A stretch of 64,000 bases of DNA from Nonomuraea soli (GCF_013761175.1 NZ_JACDUR010000002.1:310001-374000), one strand, 5' to 3'; counted from the stretch's first letter, positions 1 through 9,308 are shown. Translations and numbers: made by a program. The notes: generated by a model not told the origin, from the sequence alone.

Positions 1-363
1 GCCGACCTGAAGGCGGCCATCGACTGGTACACCGAGGTGCTCGGCGTGCCGCCGTACTTCGAGCGCGGCGGCGCCTACGCCGAGTTCAGGATCGGCGACT
101 ACCAGCACGAGCTCGGCCTGCTCGACAGCCGTTACGCCCCGGCGGGCACGGTCACCGAGCCCGGCGGGCAGATCTGCTACTGGGCGGTCGACGACGTCGA
201 GGCGGCCTACCAGCGGCTGCTGGACCTGGGCGGCAAGCCGCACGACCCGCCGACGGTGCGCGGCGACGGCTTCGTGACGGCCTCGGTGATCGACCCCTTC
301 GGCAACATCCTGGGCGTTATGTACAACGTCCATTACCTCGAGGTGCTGGCCACGCGCGGCTAG
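1..363 (+). CDS. VOC-family (glyoxalase/bleomycin-resistance-like) protein, 5' end missing
   Basis: The reading frame is open from the first base, so the true start lies outside the window. The visible 120 residues form a vicinal-oxygen-chelate half: an opening helix with the AIDWYTEVLG pattern, and a closing strand ending DPFGNILGVMYN, the usual C-terminal VOC signature. Such proteins are metal-dependent lyases, dioxygenases or drug-binding proteins. The substrate cannot be told from sequence. It ends 19 nt before the next gene on the same strand. Confidence 0.8.
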   Translation, partial: ADLKAAIDWYTEVLGVPPYFERGGAYAEFRIGDYQHELGLLDSRYAPAGTVTEPGGQICYWAVDDVEAAYQRLLDLGGKPHDPPTVRGDGFVTASVIDPFGNILGVMYNVHYLEVLATRG

Positions 364-382
364 GTCGTTAGGCTGGCGAGCC

Positions 383-1018
383 ATGAGCGTGAAAGCCGAG
401 GACGGCCGGGACCTGACGGCGTCGGCGGGGCGCGGCCCCGCCGACCGGGTCGCGCGGTGGACGACCGAGCTGTTCGCGCCGCAGGTGCTGGTGATCGCGA
501 TGCCGCCCCTGGTCGGGCTGATCGCCGAGGGCTGGGCGGGCGCCACGTGGGGCCTGCTCGCCTCGGCGTTGTGCGGCGGCATCCCCGCCGCCGTCATCGC
601 GATAGGCGTACGGCTGGGCAGGCTCGACTCGCGTCACCTCGTCGACCGCACCAAGCGCACCAAGCCGCTGCTGGCGGCGGTCGCGTCGGTGGTGCTCGCG
701 CTGGTCCTGCTCGTCGTGCTCGGCGCGCCCGACCTGCTGGTCGCCACGGTCACGGGCATGCTGGCCGCCCTCGCGGTGGCGGTGCCGGTCACGATGTGGT
801 GGAAGATCTCCTTCCACGCGGCCGTCGCGGCGGGCACGGCCGTGGTCTTCGCGCACGTGCTGCCGCCCGCCCCGACGGCGGCGGTGGCCGCGGCGATGCT
901 GGTCCTGGTCTGCTGGGCGAGGGTACGGCTGACGCACCACACCCCGGCGCAGGTGCTCGCAGGACTGGCGGTGGGAGTGGCGACCACCTGGGGCTCCCTG
1001 GCCGCTTTCGGCATCTGA
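383..1018 (+). CDS. PAP2-superfamily-like integral membrane protein, degenerate active site
   Basis: A 211-aa protein with several hydrophobic segments. The C-terminal half resembles the PAP2 phosphatase core: KISFHAA stands where the SGH motif is expected, and RVRLTHHTPAQ where R-x5-H-x3-D is expected. The histidines are kept, but the SGH glycine and the final aspartate are replaced (by F and Q). A lipid-phosphate or isoprenoid-related role is possible; catalysis is doubtful. The ATG at 383 gives a soluble N-terminus of about 30 residues before the first membrane segment. Confidence 0.6.
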   Translation: MSVKAEDGRDLTASAGRGPADRVARWTTELFAPQVLVIAMPPLVGLIAEGWAGATWGLLASALCGGIPAAVIAIGVRLGRLDSRHLVDRTKRTKPLLAAVASVVLALVLLVVLGAPDLLVATVTGMLAALAVAVPVTMWWKISFHAAVAAGTAVVFAHVLPPAPTAAVAAAMLVLVCWARVRLTHHTPAQVLAGLAVGVATTWGSLAAFGI

Positions 1019-1100
1019 ATCAAGCGTTCGCGCACGCGGCGGGGAATGCGCGTGAAACGATTCCTTTCACGGGTGGGCCGACCCGAGCGAGGAATTCGAC

Positions 1101-1436
1101 GTGAATATCAGCATCATGCTCAGCGACAGCACGGAATTGGCGACGTTGGCGGCTTGGCTGCGCGACGACGCCGGGGTGCGCTCGCGTGCCCGCGTCCGCC
1201 TGGAGGGCCCGCGGCCCGCGCCCGGCGAGATGGGATCGGGGTTCGAGGCGGTGTCCTTGATCCTCGATCATGGCTTCGACCTGGCCAATCTCGCGCTCGC
1301 ACTGGCCGCGTGGCGGCGGGCGTGCCGGTCGGGTTCCGACGTCACGGTGGAGCGTGACGGCGTCACGATCACGGTCACGAACGTCGAACTCGACGAGGTG
1401 GATCAGATCGTCGCGAAACTCGGAGGCGGCGCGTGA
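1101..1436 (+). CDS. Effector-associated constant component EACC1
   Basis: A 111-aa protein with the layout of EACC1: an N-terminal beta strand, a LATLAAWLRDD helix, a GP-rich turn, a long hydrophobic Leu/Ala helix (about residues 60-75) and a C-terminal VERDGVTITV hairpin. EACC1 is known from comparative genomics of actinobacterial NTP-dependent conflict systems as the constant partner of diverse effectors. Its stop overlaps the GTG of the downstream caspase (GTGA at 1433-1436), so the two are translationally coupled. This pairing is the strongest evidence for both calls. Confidence 0.8.
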   Translation: MNISIMLSDSTELATLAAWLRDDAGVRSRARVRLEGPRPAPGEMGSGFEAVSLILDHGFDLANLALALAAWRRACRSGSDVTVERDGVTITVTNVELDEVDQIVAKLGGGA

Positions 1437-3265
1437 CGCGCCTCCCGGACCCGGCGAAATCATATGCGGTTCTCATCGGCGTCGACGCCTATACGAAAAT
1501 GGAACCACTCCCCGCAGTCGCCAGAAATCTGGAAAAGCTCAAAAGTGTCCTGACAAATCGGGATATTCTCGGGATTCCCGAGAAACAATGCCACGTGGTC
1601 GGCAACCCCTCCTCCATGAAGGACCTGCTCGACCCGGTCGTGCGCGCCAGCGAGCTGGCCACCGACACCCTGATCGTCTACTACAGCGGCCACGGCATGC
1701 TCGCCAACACGAGCCTGGCCTTCTGCCTGACGCTGCCCGACTCCGAGACCGGCCGCAAGCACACCGCCGTGCCGTACGACTTCCTGCGCGAGGTCATCGC
1801 CGACAACCAGCGGGCCAGGCGCCGCATCATCGTGCTCGACTGCTGCTACAGCGGCAGGGCCGTGCAGAACATGTGCCCGGGGCCGACCCTGCTCGACCTG
1901 GCCAGCGTCGAAGGCGCCTACGTGATGACGGCCGCGGGCAAGAACGCCGTGGCCATCTCCCCCGAGGGCGAGGAGTGCACGGCCTTCACCGGGGCGCTGG
2001 TCCAGGTCATGGAGCACGGCGTGCCCGGCGGCGGCGAGCTGCTGTCGCTCGACGAGGTGCTGGGCTCCGCCTACGCTCGCCTCGACGCCCAGCGCCGGCC
2101 GCTGCCGCGATGGCAGGACCAGGGCATCGGCGCGTTGCCGTTCATCCGCAACCAGGCACTGGAGGGAGCCCAGGCGCCCACGCCGCGCCCGCGCTCGCGC
2201 GACCGCCGGTGGATCGCGGCGGCGGCGACCGCGGTGACCACCGTCGCCGCCACCACCTACTTCCTGTGGCCGCAGACCTCGGCCGAGGCCGCGGGTCCGT
2301 GCTCGGATCGTGTCACCCTGCTCGGCTACAGCGACGCGCTCGACAAGGCGCGCTACCAGGCGGGCAAGACCGTCAGCCACCTGTCGGCCCTCGCCCTGAC
2401 CGGCAAGGACCGGGCGCTGGCCCTGGCCGACAACGCGCCGCCGAGACTGCTGGAGCTCTCGCTCGGCGCCGACGGGCTCAGCCCGGAAGTCGTCGGCTCC
2501 TGGGAGCTCAGCCGGCGCGGCGGAGGGCGATACCCGGGCGAGCCCGCGGGCTTCGACGGCGAGGGGCTGGTCGTGGCGGCCGGCTCGGTCCTGGTCGCCT
2601 CCGAGACCCTCCCGTCGATCCAGCGTTTCGCCCGCGACGACCACCAGGCGCTGGAGGCCCTGCCGGTGCCCGAGCGGTTCCTACTGGGGCCGGAGGGCTC
2701 CGCCGTCCCCGACAAGACCTTCGAGTCGCTGGCCGCCACGACCGACGGGCTGTCGCTGTTCACCGGGCTGGAGGAGCCGCTCGGCGTCGACGGCAGCGAC
2801 CGCGGCAGGGGCAGGGTGCGCATCCTGCGCTACCGGCTCAAGGAGGGGCAGTACGTCCCGGCCGAGGAATACCCCTACCTGACCGACGGCGGTCACCAGC
2901 TGGTCGAGCTGATCGCCCTGGAGCCCGACCGGCTGCTGGCCATGGAACGTTCCTGGACCGACGGAGCGGGCAACAGCGTCAAGCTCTACCTGGTCGACCT
3001 GCGTGGCAAGCCCGACGTGCGCCGCCAGGCGTCGATCAGGGACCTGCCGCTCGCGTCCTACACCGGCAAGCGGCTGCTGGCCGACCTGGCCGAGTGCCCG
3101 GGCGCCTCGGCCCCCTCGCGGCAGCCGCAGCGCAACCCGCTGCTCGACAACATCGAGGGCATGGCGCTCGACCAGGCCGAGGGGGTGCTCTACCTGATCT
3201 CCGACGACAACGGCAGCGACCGGCAGACCACCCGCCTCTACAAGCTCAGGCTGGACCTCACGTGA
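1433..3265 (+). CDS. EACC1-associated caspase-family protease with membrane anchor and phytase-like ectodomain
   Basis: A 610-aa protein. Residues 1-240 are a C14 caspase-like domain: YAVLIGVDAY opens it, the catalytic His is in YYSGHG (about residue 87) and the catalytic Cys in DCCYSG (about 138). An Arg-rich linker precedes one hydrophobic helix (about 260-279), so the protease should sit in the cytoplasm and the remainder outside. Residues about 290-610 resemble the 'esterase-like activity of phytase' beta-propeller family, with an IEGMALD motif and LYLISDDN near the end. The GTG at 1433 overlaps the EACC1 stop. The role is probably conflict or stress-triggered proteolysis; the target is unknown. 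Confidence 0.78.
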   Translation: MTRLPDPAKSYAVLIGVDAYTKMEPLPAVARNLEKLKSVLTNRDILGIPEKQCHVVGNPSSMKDLLDPVVRASELATDTLIVYYSGHGMLANTSLAFCLTLPDSETGRKHTAVPYDFLREVIADNQRARRRIIVLDCCYSGRAVQNMCPGPTLLDLASVEGAYVMTAAGKNAVAISPEGEECTAFTGALVQVMEHGVPGGGELLSLDEVLGSAYARLDAQRRPLPRWQDQGIGALPFIRNQALEGAQAPTPRPRSRDRRWIAAAATAVTTVAATTYFLWPQTSAEAAGPCSDRVTLLGYSDALDKARYQAGKTVSHLSALALTGKDRALALADNAPPRLLELSLGADGLSPEVVGSWELSRRGGGRYPGEPAGFDGEGLVVAAGSVLVASETLPSIQRFARDDHQALEALPVPERFLLGPEGSAVPDKTFESLAATTDGLSLFTGLEEPLGVDGSDRGRGRVRILRYRLKEGQYVPAEEYPYLTDGGHQLVELIALEPDRLLAMERSWTDGAGNSVKLYLVDLRGKPDVRRQASIRDLPLASYTGKRLLADLAECPGASAPSRQPQRNPLLDNIEGMALDQAEGVLYLISDDNGSDRQTTRLYKLRLDLT

Positions 3266-4520
3266 GCAGCCGGGTCAGCACCCGCGTGCCGAACTCCAGG
3301 CCCGCCACCGGCACCCGCTCGTCCTTGCCGTGGAACATGCCGAAGTAGTCGAGATCGGGGCGCAGCATGAGCGGCGCGAAGCCGTACCCCTTGATGCCGA
3401 TCCTGTCGAACGACTTGGCGTCGGTGCCGCCGCTCATGACGTACGGCACGGGCCTTGCCAGAGGGTCCTCGGCCACCAGCGAGGCGGCCAGCTCGTCGAA
3501 GAACGACGACGGGTAGGGCGCCGAGGGCGCCTCCTCCAGGCTGACGAACTCCCGGGTGATCTTCGGGCCGAGCAGCTCGTCGATCGTGGCCAGGAACTCC
3601 TCCTGCAGCCCCGGCAGGTAGCGCCCGTCGACGTGCGCCTCGGCGCTCGACGGCACCACGTTGACCTTGTAGCCCGCGTTCAGCATGGTCGGGTTGGCGG
3701 AGTTGCGCATCTGCGCCTTGAACAGCGAGCCCAGCTTGCCCAGGCGCTCGGCCTCGGCGTCGAGCCGCTCCAGGTCGATCGGCTGCCCGGTGATGCGCGA
3801 CAGCTCCTCGATGAGCGCCGCCACCGACGGCGTCAGCCGTACCGGCCACGTGTGGCCGGCGATGCGCGACATGGCGTGCACCAGCGTGGCGACCGGGTTG
3901 TCGATCGGCGGGCGGGAGCCGTGGCCGGCCACGCCGTGCGCGGTCAGCTTCATCCAGGCGGTGCCGCGCTCGCCCACGGCGATCGGATAGACGCGGTCCT
4001 CGCCGGACGGCACGCTGTAGCCGCCCGACTCGCTGATCGCCTCGGTGACGCCGTCGAACAGCTCGCGCCGCTCGGTGACCGCGTAGCCCGCGCCGTACTC
4101 TCCCGTGGCCTCCTCGTCGGCCAGGAAGGCCAGCACCAGGTCGCGCCTGGGCTTCTCACCGCGGGCCTTCATGCCGAGCACGGTGGCGATGGTCATCGCG
4201 CACGAGCCCTTCATGTCGACCGCGCCCCGGCCGTAGACGTCGCCGTCGACGATCTCGCCGGAGAACGGGTGCAGCCGCCACTCGGCGGGGTCGGCGGGCA
4301 CGACGTCGAGGTGACCGTGGATGAGCAGGGCCTCGGGCGAGTCTCCTTCGATCCTGGCGACGACGGTGGTGCGCTTGGGCGCCGATTCGAATACCACGGG
4401 CTGGATGCCGGCGTCGGCCAGCAGCGTGGCGACGTACTCCGCCGCCGGGCGCTCACCCGAGCCGGGATTGGTGGTGTCGAATCTGATCAGATCGGAGCAG
4501 ATCTCCCCGACGGACTTCAC
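3258..4520 (-). CDS. M20-family metallopeptidase (ArgE/DapE/carboxypeptidase type)
   Basis: A 420-aa cytoplasmic metallohydrolase with the canonical M20 ligand order: LIHGHLDVVPA (His and Asp), GRGAVDMKGS (bridging Asp), LADEEATGEYG (catalytic Glu and ligand Glu) and HGKDERVP (last His). The lid domain spans roughly residues 180-300. It probably trims dipeptides or N-acylated amino acids. It is the last gene of a three-peptidase operon; its GTG start overlaps the stop of the S9 peptidase gene (GTGA). The 3' end overlaps the convergent caspase gene by 8 bp. Confidence 0.88.
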   Translation of the reverse strand: MKSVGEICSDLIRFDTTNPGSGERPAAEYVATLLADAGIQPVVFESAPKRTTVVARIEGDSPEALLIHGHLDVVPADPAEWRLHPFSGEIVDGDVYGRGAVDMKGSCAMTIATVLGMKARGEKPRRDLVLAFLADEEATGEYGAGYAVTERRELFDGVTEAISESGGYSVPSGEDRVYPIAVGERGTAWMKLTAHGVAGHGSRPPIDNPVATLVHAMSRIAGHTWPVRLTPSVAALIEELSRITGQPIDLERLDAEAERLGKLGSLFKAQMRNSANPTMLNAGYKVNVVPSSAEAHVDGRYLPGLQEEFLATIDELLGPKITREFVSLEEAPSAPYPSSFFDELAASLVAEDPLARPVPYVMSGGTDAKSFDRIGIKGYGFAPLMLRPDLDYFGMFHGKDERVPVAGLEFGTRVLTRLLT

Positions 4521-6298
4521 AGGTTCTCCTCATAGAAATCGAGCTCGGCTTCGAGCACCGCGACGATAGTCTCCTCCCGGCGCCAGCCGTGCTGCTCGCC
4601 GGGGAAGGTGAGCAAGGCCCACTCTTTGCCATGTCTGTCCAGTTCGGCGACGAAACGTTCGGCCTGTCCGACATCGACGATCGCGTCCTCCAGGCCGTGC
4701 ATCATCAGGCACGGGGCGTTCACCCGCGAGGCGTTGAGCAGCGGCGAACGCTGGATGTAGCGCTCGCGCGTCTCGGGCAGCGGGCCGACCAGGCCGTCGA
4801 GGTAGCGCGACTCGAAGTCATGTGTCTCGGCCGCCCAGCTCTCCGGGTCGGTGATCGCGTAGTGGGCCACGCCCGCGGCGAACACGTCCGTGTGCGCCAG
4901 CGCCGCCACCGTGGTCCAGCCGCCCGCGCTGCCGCCCCTGACCGCGATGCGCGAGGCGTCGGCCAGGCCCATCGCCACCAGGCCCCGCGCCACCTTCGCG
5001 CAGTCCTGCACGTCGACCACGCCCCACTGGTGGCGCAGCCGCTCGCGGTAGGCCCTGCCGTACCCGGTCGAGCCGCCGTAGTTGACCTGGGCCACGCCGT
5101 ACCCGCGGGTGGTGAAGTAGGCGATCTCCAGGTCGAGCACGGGCGGCCTGCTGCTGGTCGGCCCGCCGTGCACGAACACCAGCCACGGCCCGGGGGTGTC
5201 CCGCGCCCGGTAGAGGTGGGTGTGCACGCCCTCGACGACCGTCGGCTCCGGCACGGGGACCAGCTCGCGCGCCGGGACTGGCTTGGCCGCCGACAGCGCG
5301 GTGTGGGCGCCGCTCGCCAGGTCCACCGCCGTGACCCGGGAGGGCTCGTACGGCGAGGCGGCCACGCCCACCGCCGTCGCCCCGGCCACGGCGACGCTCG
5401 ACGACCACCACGACGCCTGGCCGCCCAGGTCGCTCAGCTTCCCGGTCTCGGGGTCGAGCACCCCCAGCCGCCTGCCGTCGGCGGTGCCGTACAGGGTGAC
5501 GAGCTTGTCGCCCCACACCGCGAACCAGGTGTTGCCGAGCTTCCACACCGCGTCGCCGAACTCCATCGGGAGCGGGGCGAGGTTGCGCGTGTCGCCGTCG
5601 AGGCCGACCACGTGCAGGTTCCACCAGCCGGTGGGGTCGGTGACCGCGTAGAGGCTGCCGGTGTCGCGCCATTCGGCCTGGACGACCGCCTCGCCGGGCC
5701 CTCCGGCGATCACCGTGCGGGACGACGGGTCGTCGAGGAAGGCCACGCACAGCTCGGTGCCGTCCCAGGGCATGTTCGGGTGGTCCCAGCCGATCCAGGC
5801 GACCATGGTGCCGTCGGGGGACAGGCGGGGGTTCATCACGAAGTGCTGCGCCTTGACGAGCGTGGTGACGTTCGTACCGTCGAGGGCGACGATGTCGCGC
5901 TCGTCGTGGTCTTCGCGCACGGCCCAGATCTCGTCGCTGCCCGGCGGACGGTAGAGGTCGGCGTAGCGTGCCGTGCCCTCCGGCGTCATGGGCGTGATCT
6001 CGCCGCCCGCCAGCCGGTACACGCGCTGGTCGGCCCAGTTCGTGAACACCAGGCCGCCGTCCGGCATCGGCAGCCACGAACGCCCGCCGTACTCGATGAC
6101 CCGGTTGCGGGCGTTCCACCCGGGCGGCAGCACGTCCTCGACGCGGCCGTCCGGGGTGCGCCGTACGACGCAGCGGCGCCCGCCCTCGTGCGGCCGCGGC
6201 TCGTCCCACCAGGCCTCCAGGCCCTCGGGGGTGGAGACGGCCGACACCCACAGGGGGCCGCCGTCGGTGCGTGCCACGTCAATGGCCTCAATGCTCAT
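4517..6298 (-). CDS. S9-family prolyl oligopeptidase / dipeptidyl aminopeptidase-like serine peptidase
   Basis: A 593-aa protein. The N-terminal two thirds form a WD/propeller-like region with repeated L-SPDG-type strands. The C-terminal third is an alpha/beta hydrolase with the nucleophile in RGGSAGGW (Ser near residue 455), the acid in MMHGLEDAIVD and the His in FPGEQHGW. The oxyanion region is LVFVHGGPTS. No signal peptide is visible. It starts only 4 nt after the C39-like peptidase gene and overlaps the M20 gene downstream, so the three are probably made together. It likely cleaves short peptides. Confidence 0.9.
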   Translation of the reverse strand: MSIEAIDVARTDGGPLWVSAVSTPEGLEAWWDEPRPHEGGRRCVVRRTPDGRVEDVLPPGWNARNRVIEYGGRSWLPMPDGGLVFTNWADQRVYRLAGGEITPMTPEGTARYADLYRPPGSDEIWAVREDHDERDIVALDGTNVTTLVKAQHFVMNPRLSPDGTMVAWIGWDHPNMPWDGTELCVAFLDDPSSRTVIAGGPGEAVVQAEWRDTGSLYAVTDPTGWWNLHVVGLDGDTRNLAPLPMEFGDAVWKLGNTWFAVWGDKLVTLYGTADGRRLGVLDPETGKLSDLGGQASWWSSSVAVAGATAVGVAASPYEPSRVTAVDLASGAHTALSAAKPVPARELVPVPEPTVVEGVHTHLYRARDTPGPWLVFVHGGPTSSRPPVLDLEIAYFTTRGYGVAQVNYGGSTGYGRAYRERLRHQWGVVDVQDCAKVARGLVAMGLADASRIAVRGGSAGGWTTVAALAHTDVFAAGVAHYAITDPESWAAETHDFESRYLDGLVGPLPETRERYIQRSPLLNASRVNAPCLMMHGLEDAIVDVGQAERFVAELDRHGKEWALLTFPGEQHGWRREETIVAVLEAELDFYEENL

Positions 6299-6302
6299 GA
6301 AC

Positions 6303-7427
6303 TCACCAGTTGCCGTCGGTTGGTGGAAGATCGACTCCGGGGGGATGGATCACGTAGGCGATCCCGCCCGAGCCGCTGCTTCTGCGCCACACGTGATCGA
6401 ACGCTGCCCTCGGGTAGACACGAATCACCTCGGAGTCGTCGGGAGCGGCCGGATCGTTGACGACCACGTCGCCCGCCTCGGTGAAGCCGGTGACGACCAG
6501 GATGTGGCCGGTCGTGGAGTATCCGGCGCCCGGCAGCTCGCAGGCCTTGAAGGACTGCGAGGTGATCACCGGGATGCCCGCGTCGATGAAACGCTCCAGC
6601 TCGGCCAGGGAACGCAGCCGCGTGACGCATCCGGTCAGGCCGTACCTCCCGGCGTAGGCCAGGCTGAAGGGCCAGTTGCCGGTGCCCTGGTAGCTGTGGT
6701 CGTACATGCCCCTGGCGGCGTGGTCGACCTGCGGGCGCGGGTCGTCGCCGCCCACCCAGCCGAGCTCGTCGTCCGCCGGGCCCACACCCCAGTACGCCAG
6801 GACCATCGCGACCGAGGTGGGACTGCACCAGTTCTGGCCGCCGCCGTCCCACTGGGGGTGATGTCCGGTGTGCGCCTTCTGCGAGAAGGGCGGCACGTCG
6901 AGCCGGGCCGCCGTCGTGGGGGGCGACGGCTCGATCACCTGGGGGAGCGTCGCGGAGGCCATCACGCTGACCAGATCCACCCGGGCCGCCTCGCCGTACG
7001 TCGTCAGCCGGATCCGGTAGGCGGTCAGCGGCTGCCTGGCCACCAGCGTGTCGACCGCCACGTCGGCGTGGCCGTCGCCCTGGCCGGGCAGCGACGTGCG
7101 GTGGATGTCGCCCTCGTGCTCGGCCCAGCGGCCCATGCAATACCACCTGGTCAGCTCGCCGCCCTCGGTGCGGGCCCGCAGCTCCACCTCCAGCCAGCTG
7201 CCCGGCGGGGTACGCGCGATCCACGAGGCGACCAGCTCCCTGGCCGGGAAGCCGATCTCCTGCTCGGGGCCGGTCCAGCGGCGGCGCGGCCAGGTGACGC
7301 GTCCGGCGCCGAAGGGATCCTCCCGGCTGCCGAAACCATCCTCGAAAGGGCCCTCCGGAACGAATCGGTGCAGGGCGACGCTGGTGACCACCGGCCCGAT
7401 TCTGGTCGCTCCGCCGGGCCGGGACAT
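6303..7427 (-). CDS. C39-like cysteine peptidase (Peptidase_C39_2 type)
   Basis: A 374-aa protein. Residues about 1-180 are a beta-rich carbohydrate-binding-like or jelly-roll region. Residues about 185-370 carry the papain-like C39_2 core, with Cys in NWCSPTSVAMV, His in GHILVVTGF and Asp/Asn in VVNDPAA. No convincing signal peptide is present at this start. It is the first gene of the minus-strand peptidase operon. Family members cleave peptides or act on peptidoglycan-related substrates; specificity is not readable here. Confidence 0.85.
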   Translation of the reverse strand: MSRPGGATRIGPVVTSVALHRFVPEGPFEDGFGSREDPFGAGRVTWPRRRWTGPEQEIGFPARELVASWIARTPPGSWLEVELRARTEGGELTRWYCMGRWAEHEGDIHRTSLPGQGDGHADVAVDTLVARQPLTAYRIRLTTYGEAARVDLVSVMASATLPQVIEPSPPTTAARLDVPPFSQKAHTGHHPQWDGGGQNWCSPTSVAMVLAYWGVGPADDELGWVGGDDPRPQVDHAARGMYDHSYQGTGNWPFSLAYAGRYGLTGCVTRLRSLAELERFIDAGIPVITSQSFKACELPGAGYSTTGHILVVTGFTEAGDVVVNDPAAPDDSEVIRVYPRAAFDHVWRRSSGSGGIAYVIHPPGVDLPPTDGNW

Positions 7428-7515
7428 CGGAAGGTTTACGTACTCCTGTGGACGTACGGCGACGGCCTACCCCGGTCGGATGCCCTTCTCGTCCTGGTGG
7501 ACCAGCGTGTCGGTC

Positions 7516-7860
7516 ATGGAAATCGTGCGGCTCGTCCTTCTTTTCGGCCACCTGGCGGGATTCGCGGCCATGGTGGGCGGGTTCTTCTACCAGATGCGCA
7601 TCAAGCAGCCGGAGATCGGCAGCTACATGATCGGCGGAGCGATCGGCCAGGCCGTCACCGGGGCGGCGCTCATCGGCTCCCGCTATGCGCTCGACCTGCC
7701 GGTGAACAATCCCAAGATGGGCGTCAAGCTGGTGCTCGACCTCATCGTGCTGGCGGTGGCGATCGCCGGGACCCGGCAGCGGGTCAAGTCGCCCGGGATG
7801 TTCTACGCCGCCGGCGTGCTCGCCGCCCTGACAGCGGCCGTGGCGGTCTTCTGGACCTGA
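7516..7860 (+). CDS. Small integral membrane protein, function unknown
   Basis: A 114-aa protein beginning MEIVRLVLLFGHLAGF with four hydrophobic segments (about residues 4-24, 35-55, 68-86 and 92-112) and short charged loops. An RIKQPEI loop follows the first helix. No catalytic motif is seen. The ATG at 7516 is chosen because the four-helix protein begins there; longer readings upstream overlap the C39 peptidase gene on the other strand. Similar short membrane proteins are common and uncharacterised in actinomycetes. Confidence 0.7.
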   Translation: MEIVRLVLLFGHLAGFAAMVGGFFYQMRIKQPEIGSYMIGGAIGQAVTGAALIGSRYALDLPVNNPKMGVKLVLDLIVLAVAIAGTRQRVKSPGMFYAAGVLAALTAAVAVFWT

Positions 7861-7897
7861 CCCCGAACTGTCGGGGGTGATCTCTACTGTCCGTGGC

Positions 7898-9241
7898 ATG
7901 ACTTCAGCCGTGCAGGCGTACTCCTACGCCGGACCCTCCACGCTCGACGGCTCCCGGTTGGACCTGTCCACCTCCGGGGGCCGGGCGCTGTCCGGCACCG
8001 CGGCCCACCCCCGCTTCTTCAGCGGCCTGATCACCGAGGCAGCCCCGGCAGCCGCCGGGCTGCTGGCCCTGGCCGACGTCGCCATGGCCCGCTACCACCA
8101 GCCCCGCCCCGGCTTCACCCGCGACCCCGTGGTCACCTGCGACGGCCACCGGCTGCGGCTGGAGTCGTTCTCCGCCTGCGGCGGCGTCTACGCCCGGCTC
8201 GACCTGGCCGCCCTCGACGGCGACGTGATCGACCGCGGCACCACCAACGTCGACGTCAACGGCCCCCTGCGCGAGGCCCTGGCCCGCGTCGGCGGGCGCG
8301 ACCCGCTCCACCTCGGCGTCGGACCCGACGAGATGGCGGTCACCACCCTCGGCGGCGCCGTGGTGGAGAAGAAGGTGCCGCTGCCCTCACGCTGGCTGCG
8401 CGGCTTCGCCGAGGCGCAGGTCATCTCCGCCGGATTCGACCTGCGCGCCGAACTGCGCGGACCGAACGCCGTGCGATTCCTGCGCGGCCTGCCCAAACGT
8501 GCCTCCGCCACGGTCTGGGTGGCGCCCACCGGCCGCGACCTGCGCGTCACGCACCAGGCCGCGCCAGGCTCGGTCTGCCTGGCCGGCGCCGGACGGCTGG
8601 CCACGCTGATGCCGCTGCTGCGCTTCGCCAAGGCGCTGCGCGTGTACGGCCCGGCCGCCGGCGACGGCCCCGCCGCCGGCGCCTGGGAGCTGGAGCTGCC
8701 GGGCATGCGCTACACCCTGGCCCTGTCGCCCCAGCCGTGGCGCGGCTTCTCCGGCGAGGGCGCGGTCCTCGACGACCTGGCCACCGACGAGGCGGCCGGA
8801 GACGCCGACGTGATCGGCATGCTGCTCAACTTCGAGCCCTCGGTCGAACTCGGCCTGCTCGCCGAACGCTCCGGCCTGCCGATCGCGCGGGTGCGCTCCG
8901 CCCTCACCCAGCTCGGCACCTCGGGGCGGGTCGGCTACGACCTGCACGAGGCCGCCCACTTCCACCGCGAGCTGCCCTACGACCGCGAGCAGGTGGCCGA
9001 GCTCAACCCGCGCCTGACGGCCGCCAGGTCCCTGGCGCAGTCGGGCGCGGTGCGGCTCGACGGCGCCGCCGCCACGGTGACCACCGGCGGCGGGGAGCGG
9101 AGGGTCGACCTGGCGGCGGGGTCGTGCACGTGCCCGTGGTGGTTCGACCATCGAGGGTCGCGCGGGCCCTGCAAGCACGTCCTCGCCGCCCGCATCGCCG
9201 CCCGCGCGCCGGTCGAGCCGCTCTCGGCCGTTCAGACGTAG
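7898..9241 (+). CDS. SWIM zinc-finger protein
   Basis: A 447-aa protein. The C-terminus carries a SWIM motif, CTCPWWFDHRGSRGPCKH (CxC-xn-CxH, about residues 408-425), a zinc-binding fold seen in DNA-associated and chaperone-like proteins. The first 400 residues have no recognised domain; a winged-helix-like stretch lies near residues 315-350. The ATG at 7898 is preferred because TACTGT (7885-7890) lies exactly 7 nt upstream, as in a leaderless actinobacterial transcript. The partner process is unknown. Confidence 0.82.
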   Translation: MTSAVQAYSYAGPSTLDGSRLDLSTSGGRALSGTAAHPRFFSGLITEAAPAAAGLLALADVAMARYHQPRPGFTRDPVVTCDGHRLRLESFSACGGVYARLDLAALDGDVIDRGTTNVDVNGPLREALARVGGRDPLHLGVGPDEMAVTTLGGAVVEKKVPLPSRWLRGFAEAQVISAGFDLRAELRGPNAVRFLRGLPKRASATVWVAPTGRDLRVTHQAAPGSVCLAGAGRLATLMPLLRFAKALRVYGPAAGDGPAAGAWELELPGMRYTLALSPQPWRGFSGEGAVLDDLATDEAAGDADVIGMLLNFEPSVELGLLAERSGLPIARVRSALTQLGTSGRVGYDLHEAAHFHRELPYDREQVAELNPRLTAARSLAQSGAVRLDGAAATVTTGGGERRVDLAAGSCTCPWWFDHRGSRGPCKHVLAARIAARAPVEPLSAVQT

Positions 9242-9252
9242 CGGCCCGCGCC

Positions 9253-9308
9253 GTGGCCCGGTGTTGTGGTGGCCCGGTGTGGTGGCCCGGTGTTGTGGCC
9301 CGGTGTCG
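9253..9308. repeat. Short imperfect direct repeats, GGCCCGGTGT unit
   Basis: Four copies of GGCCCGGTGT occur at irregular spacing of about 13-15 bp between two convergent genes (SWIM protein and DUF5925 ATPase). No symmetrical hairpin or U-tract was seen. This looks like slippage-derived intergenic sequence rather than a regulatory site. Confidence 0.55.
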
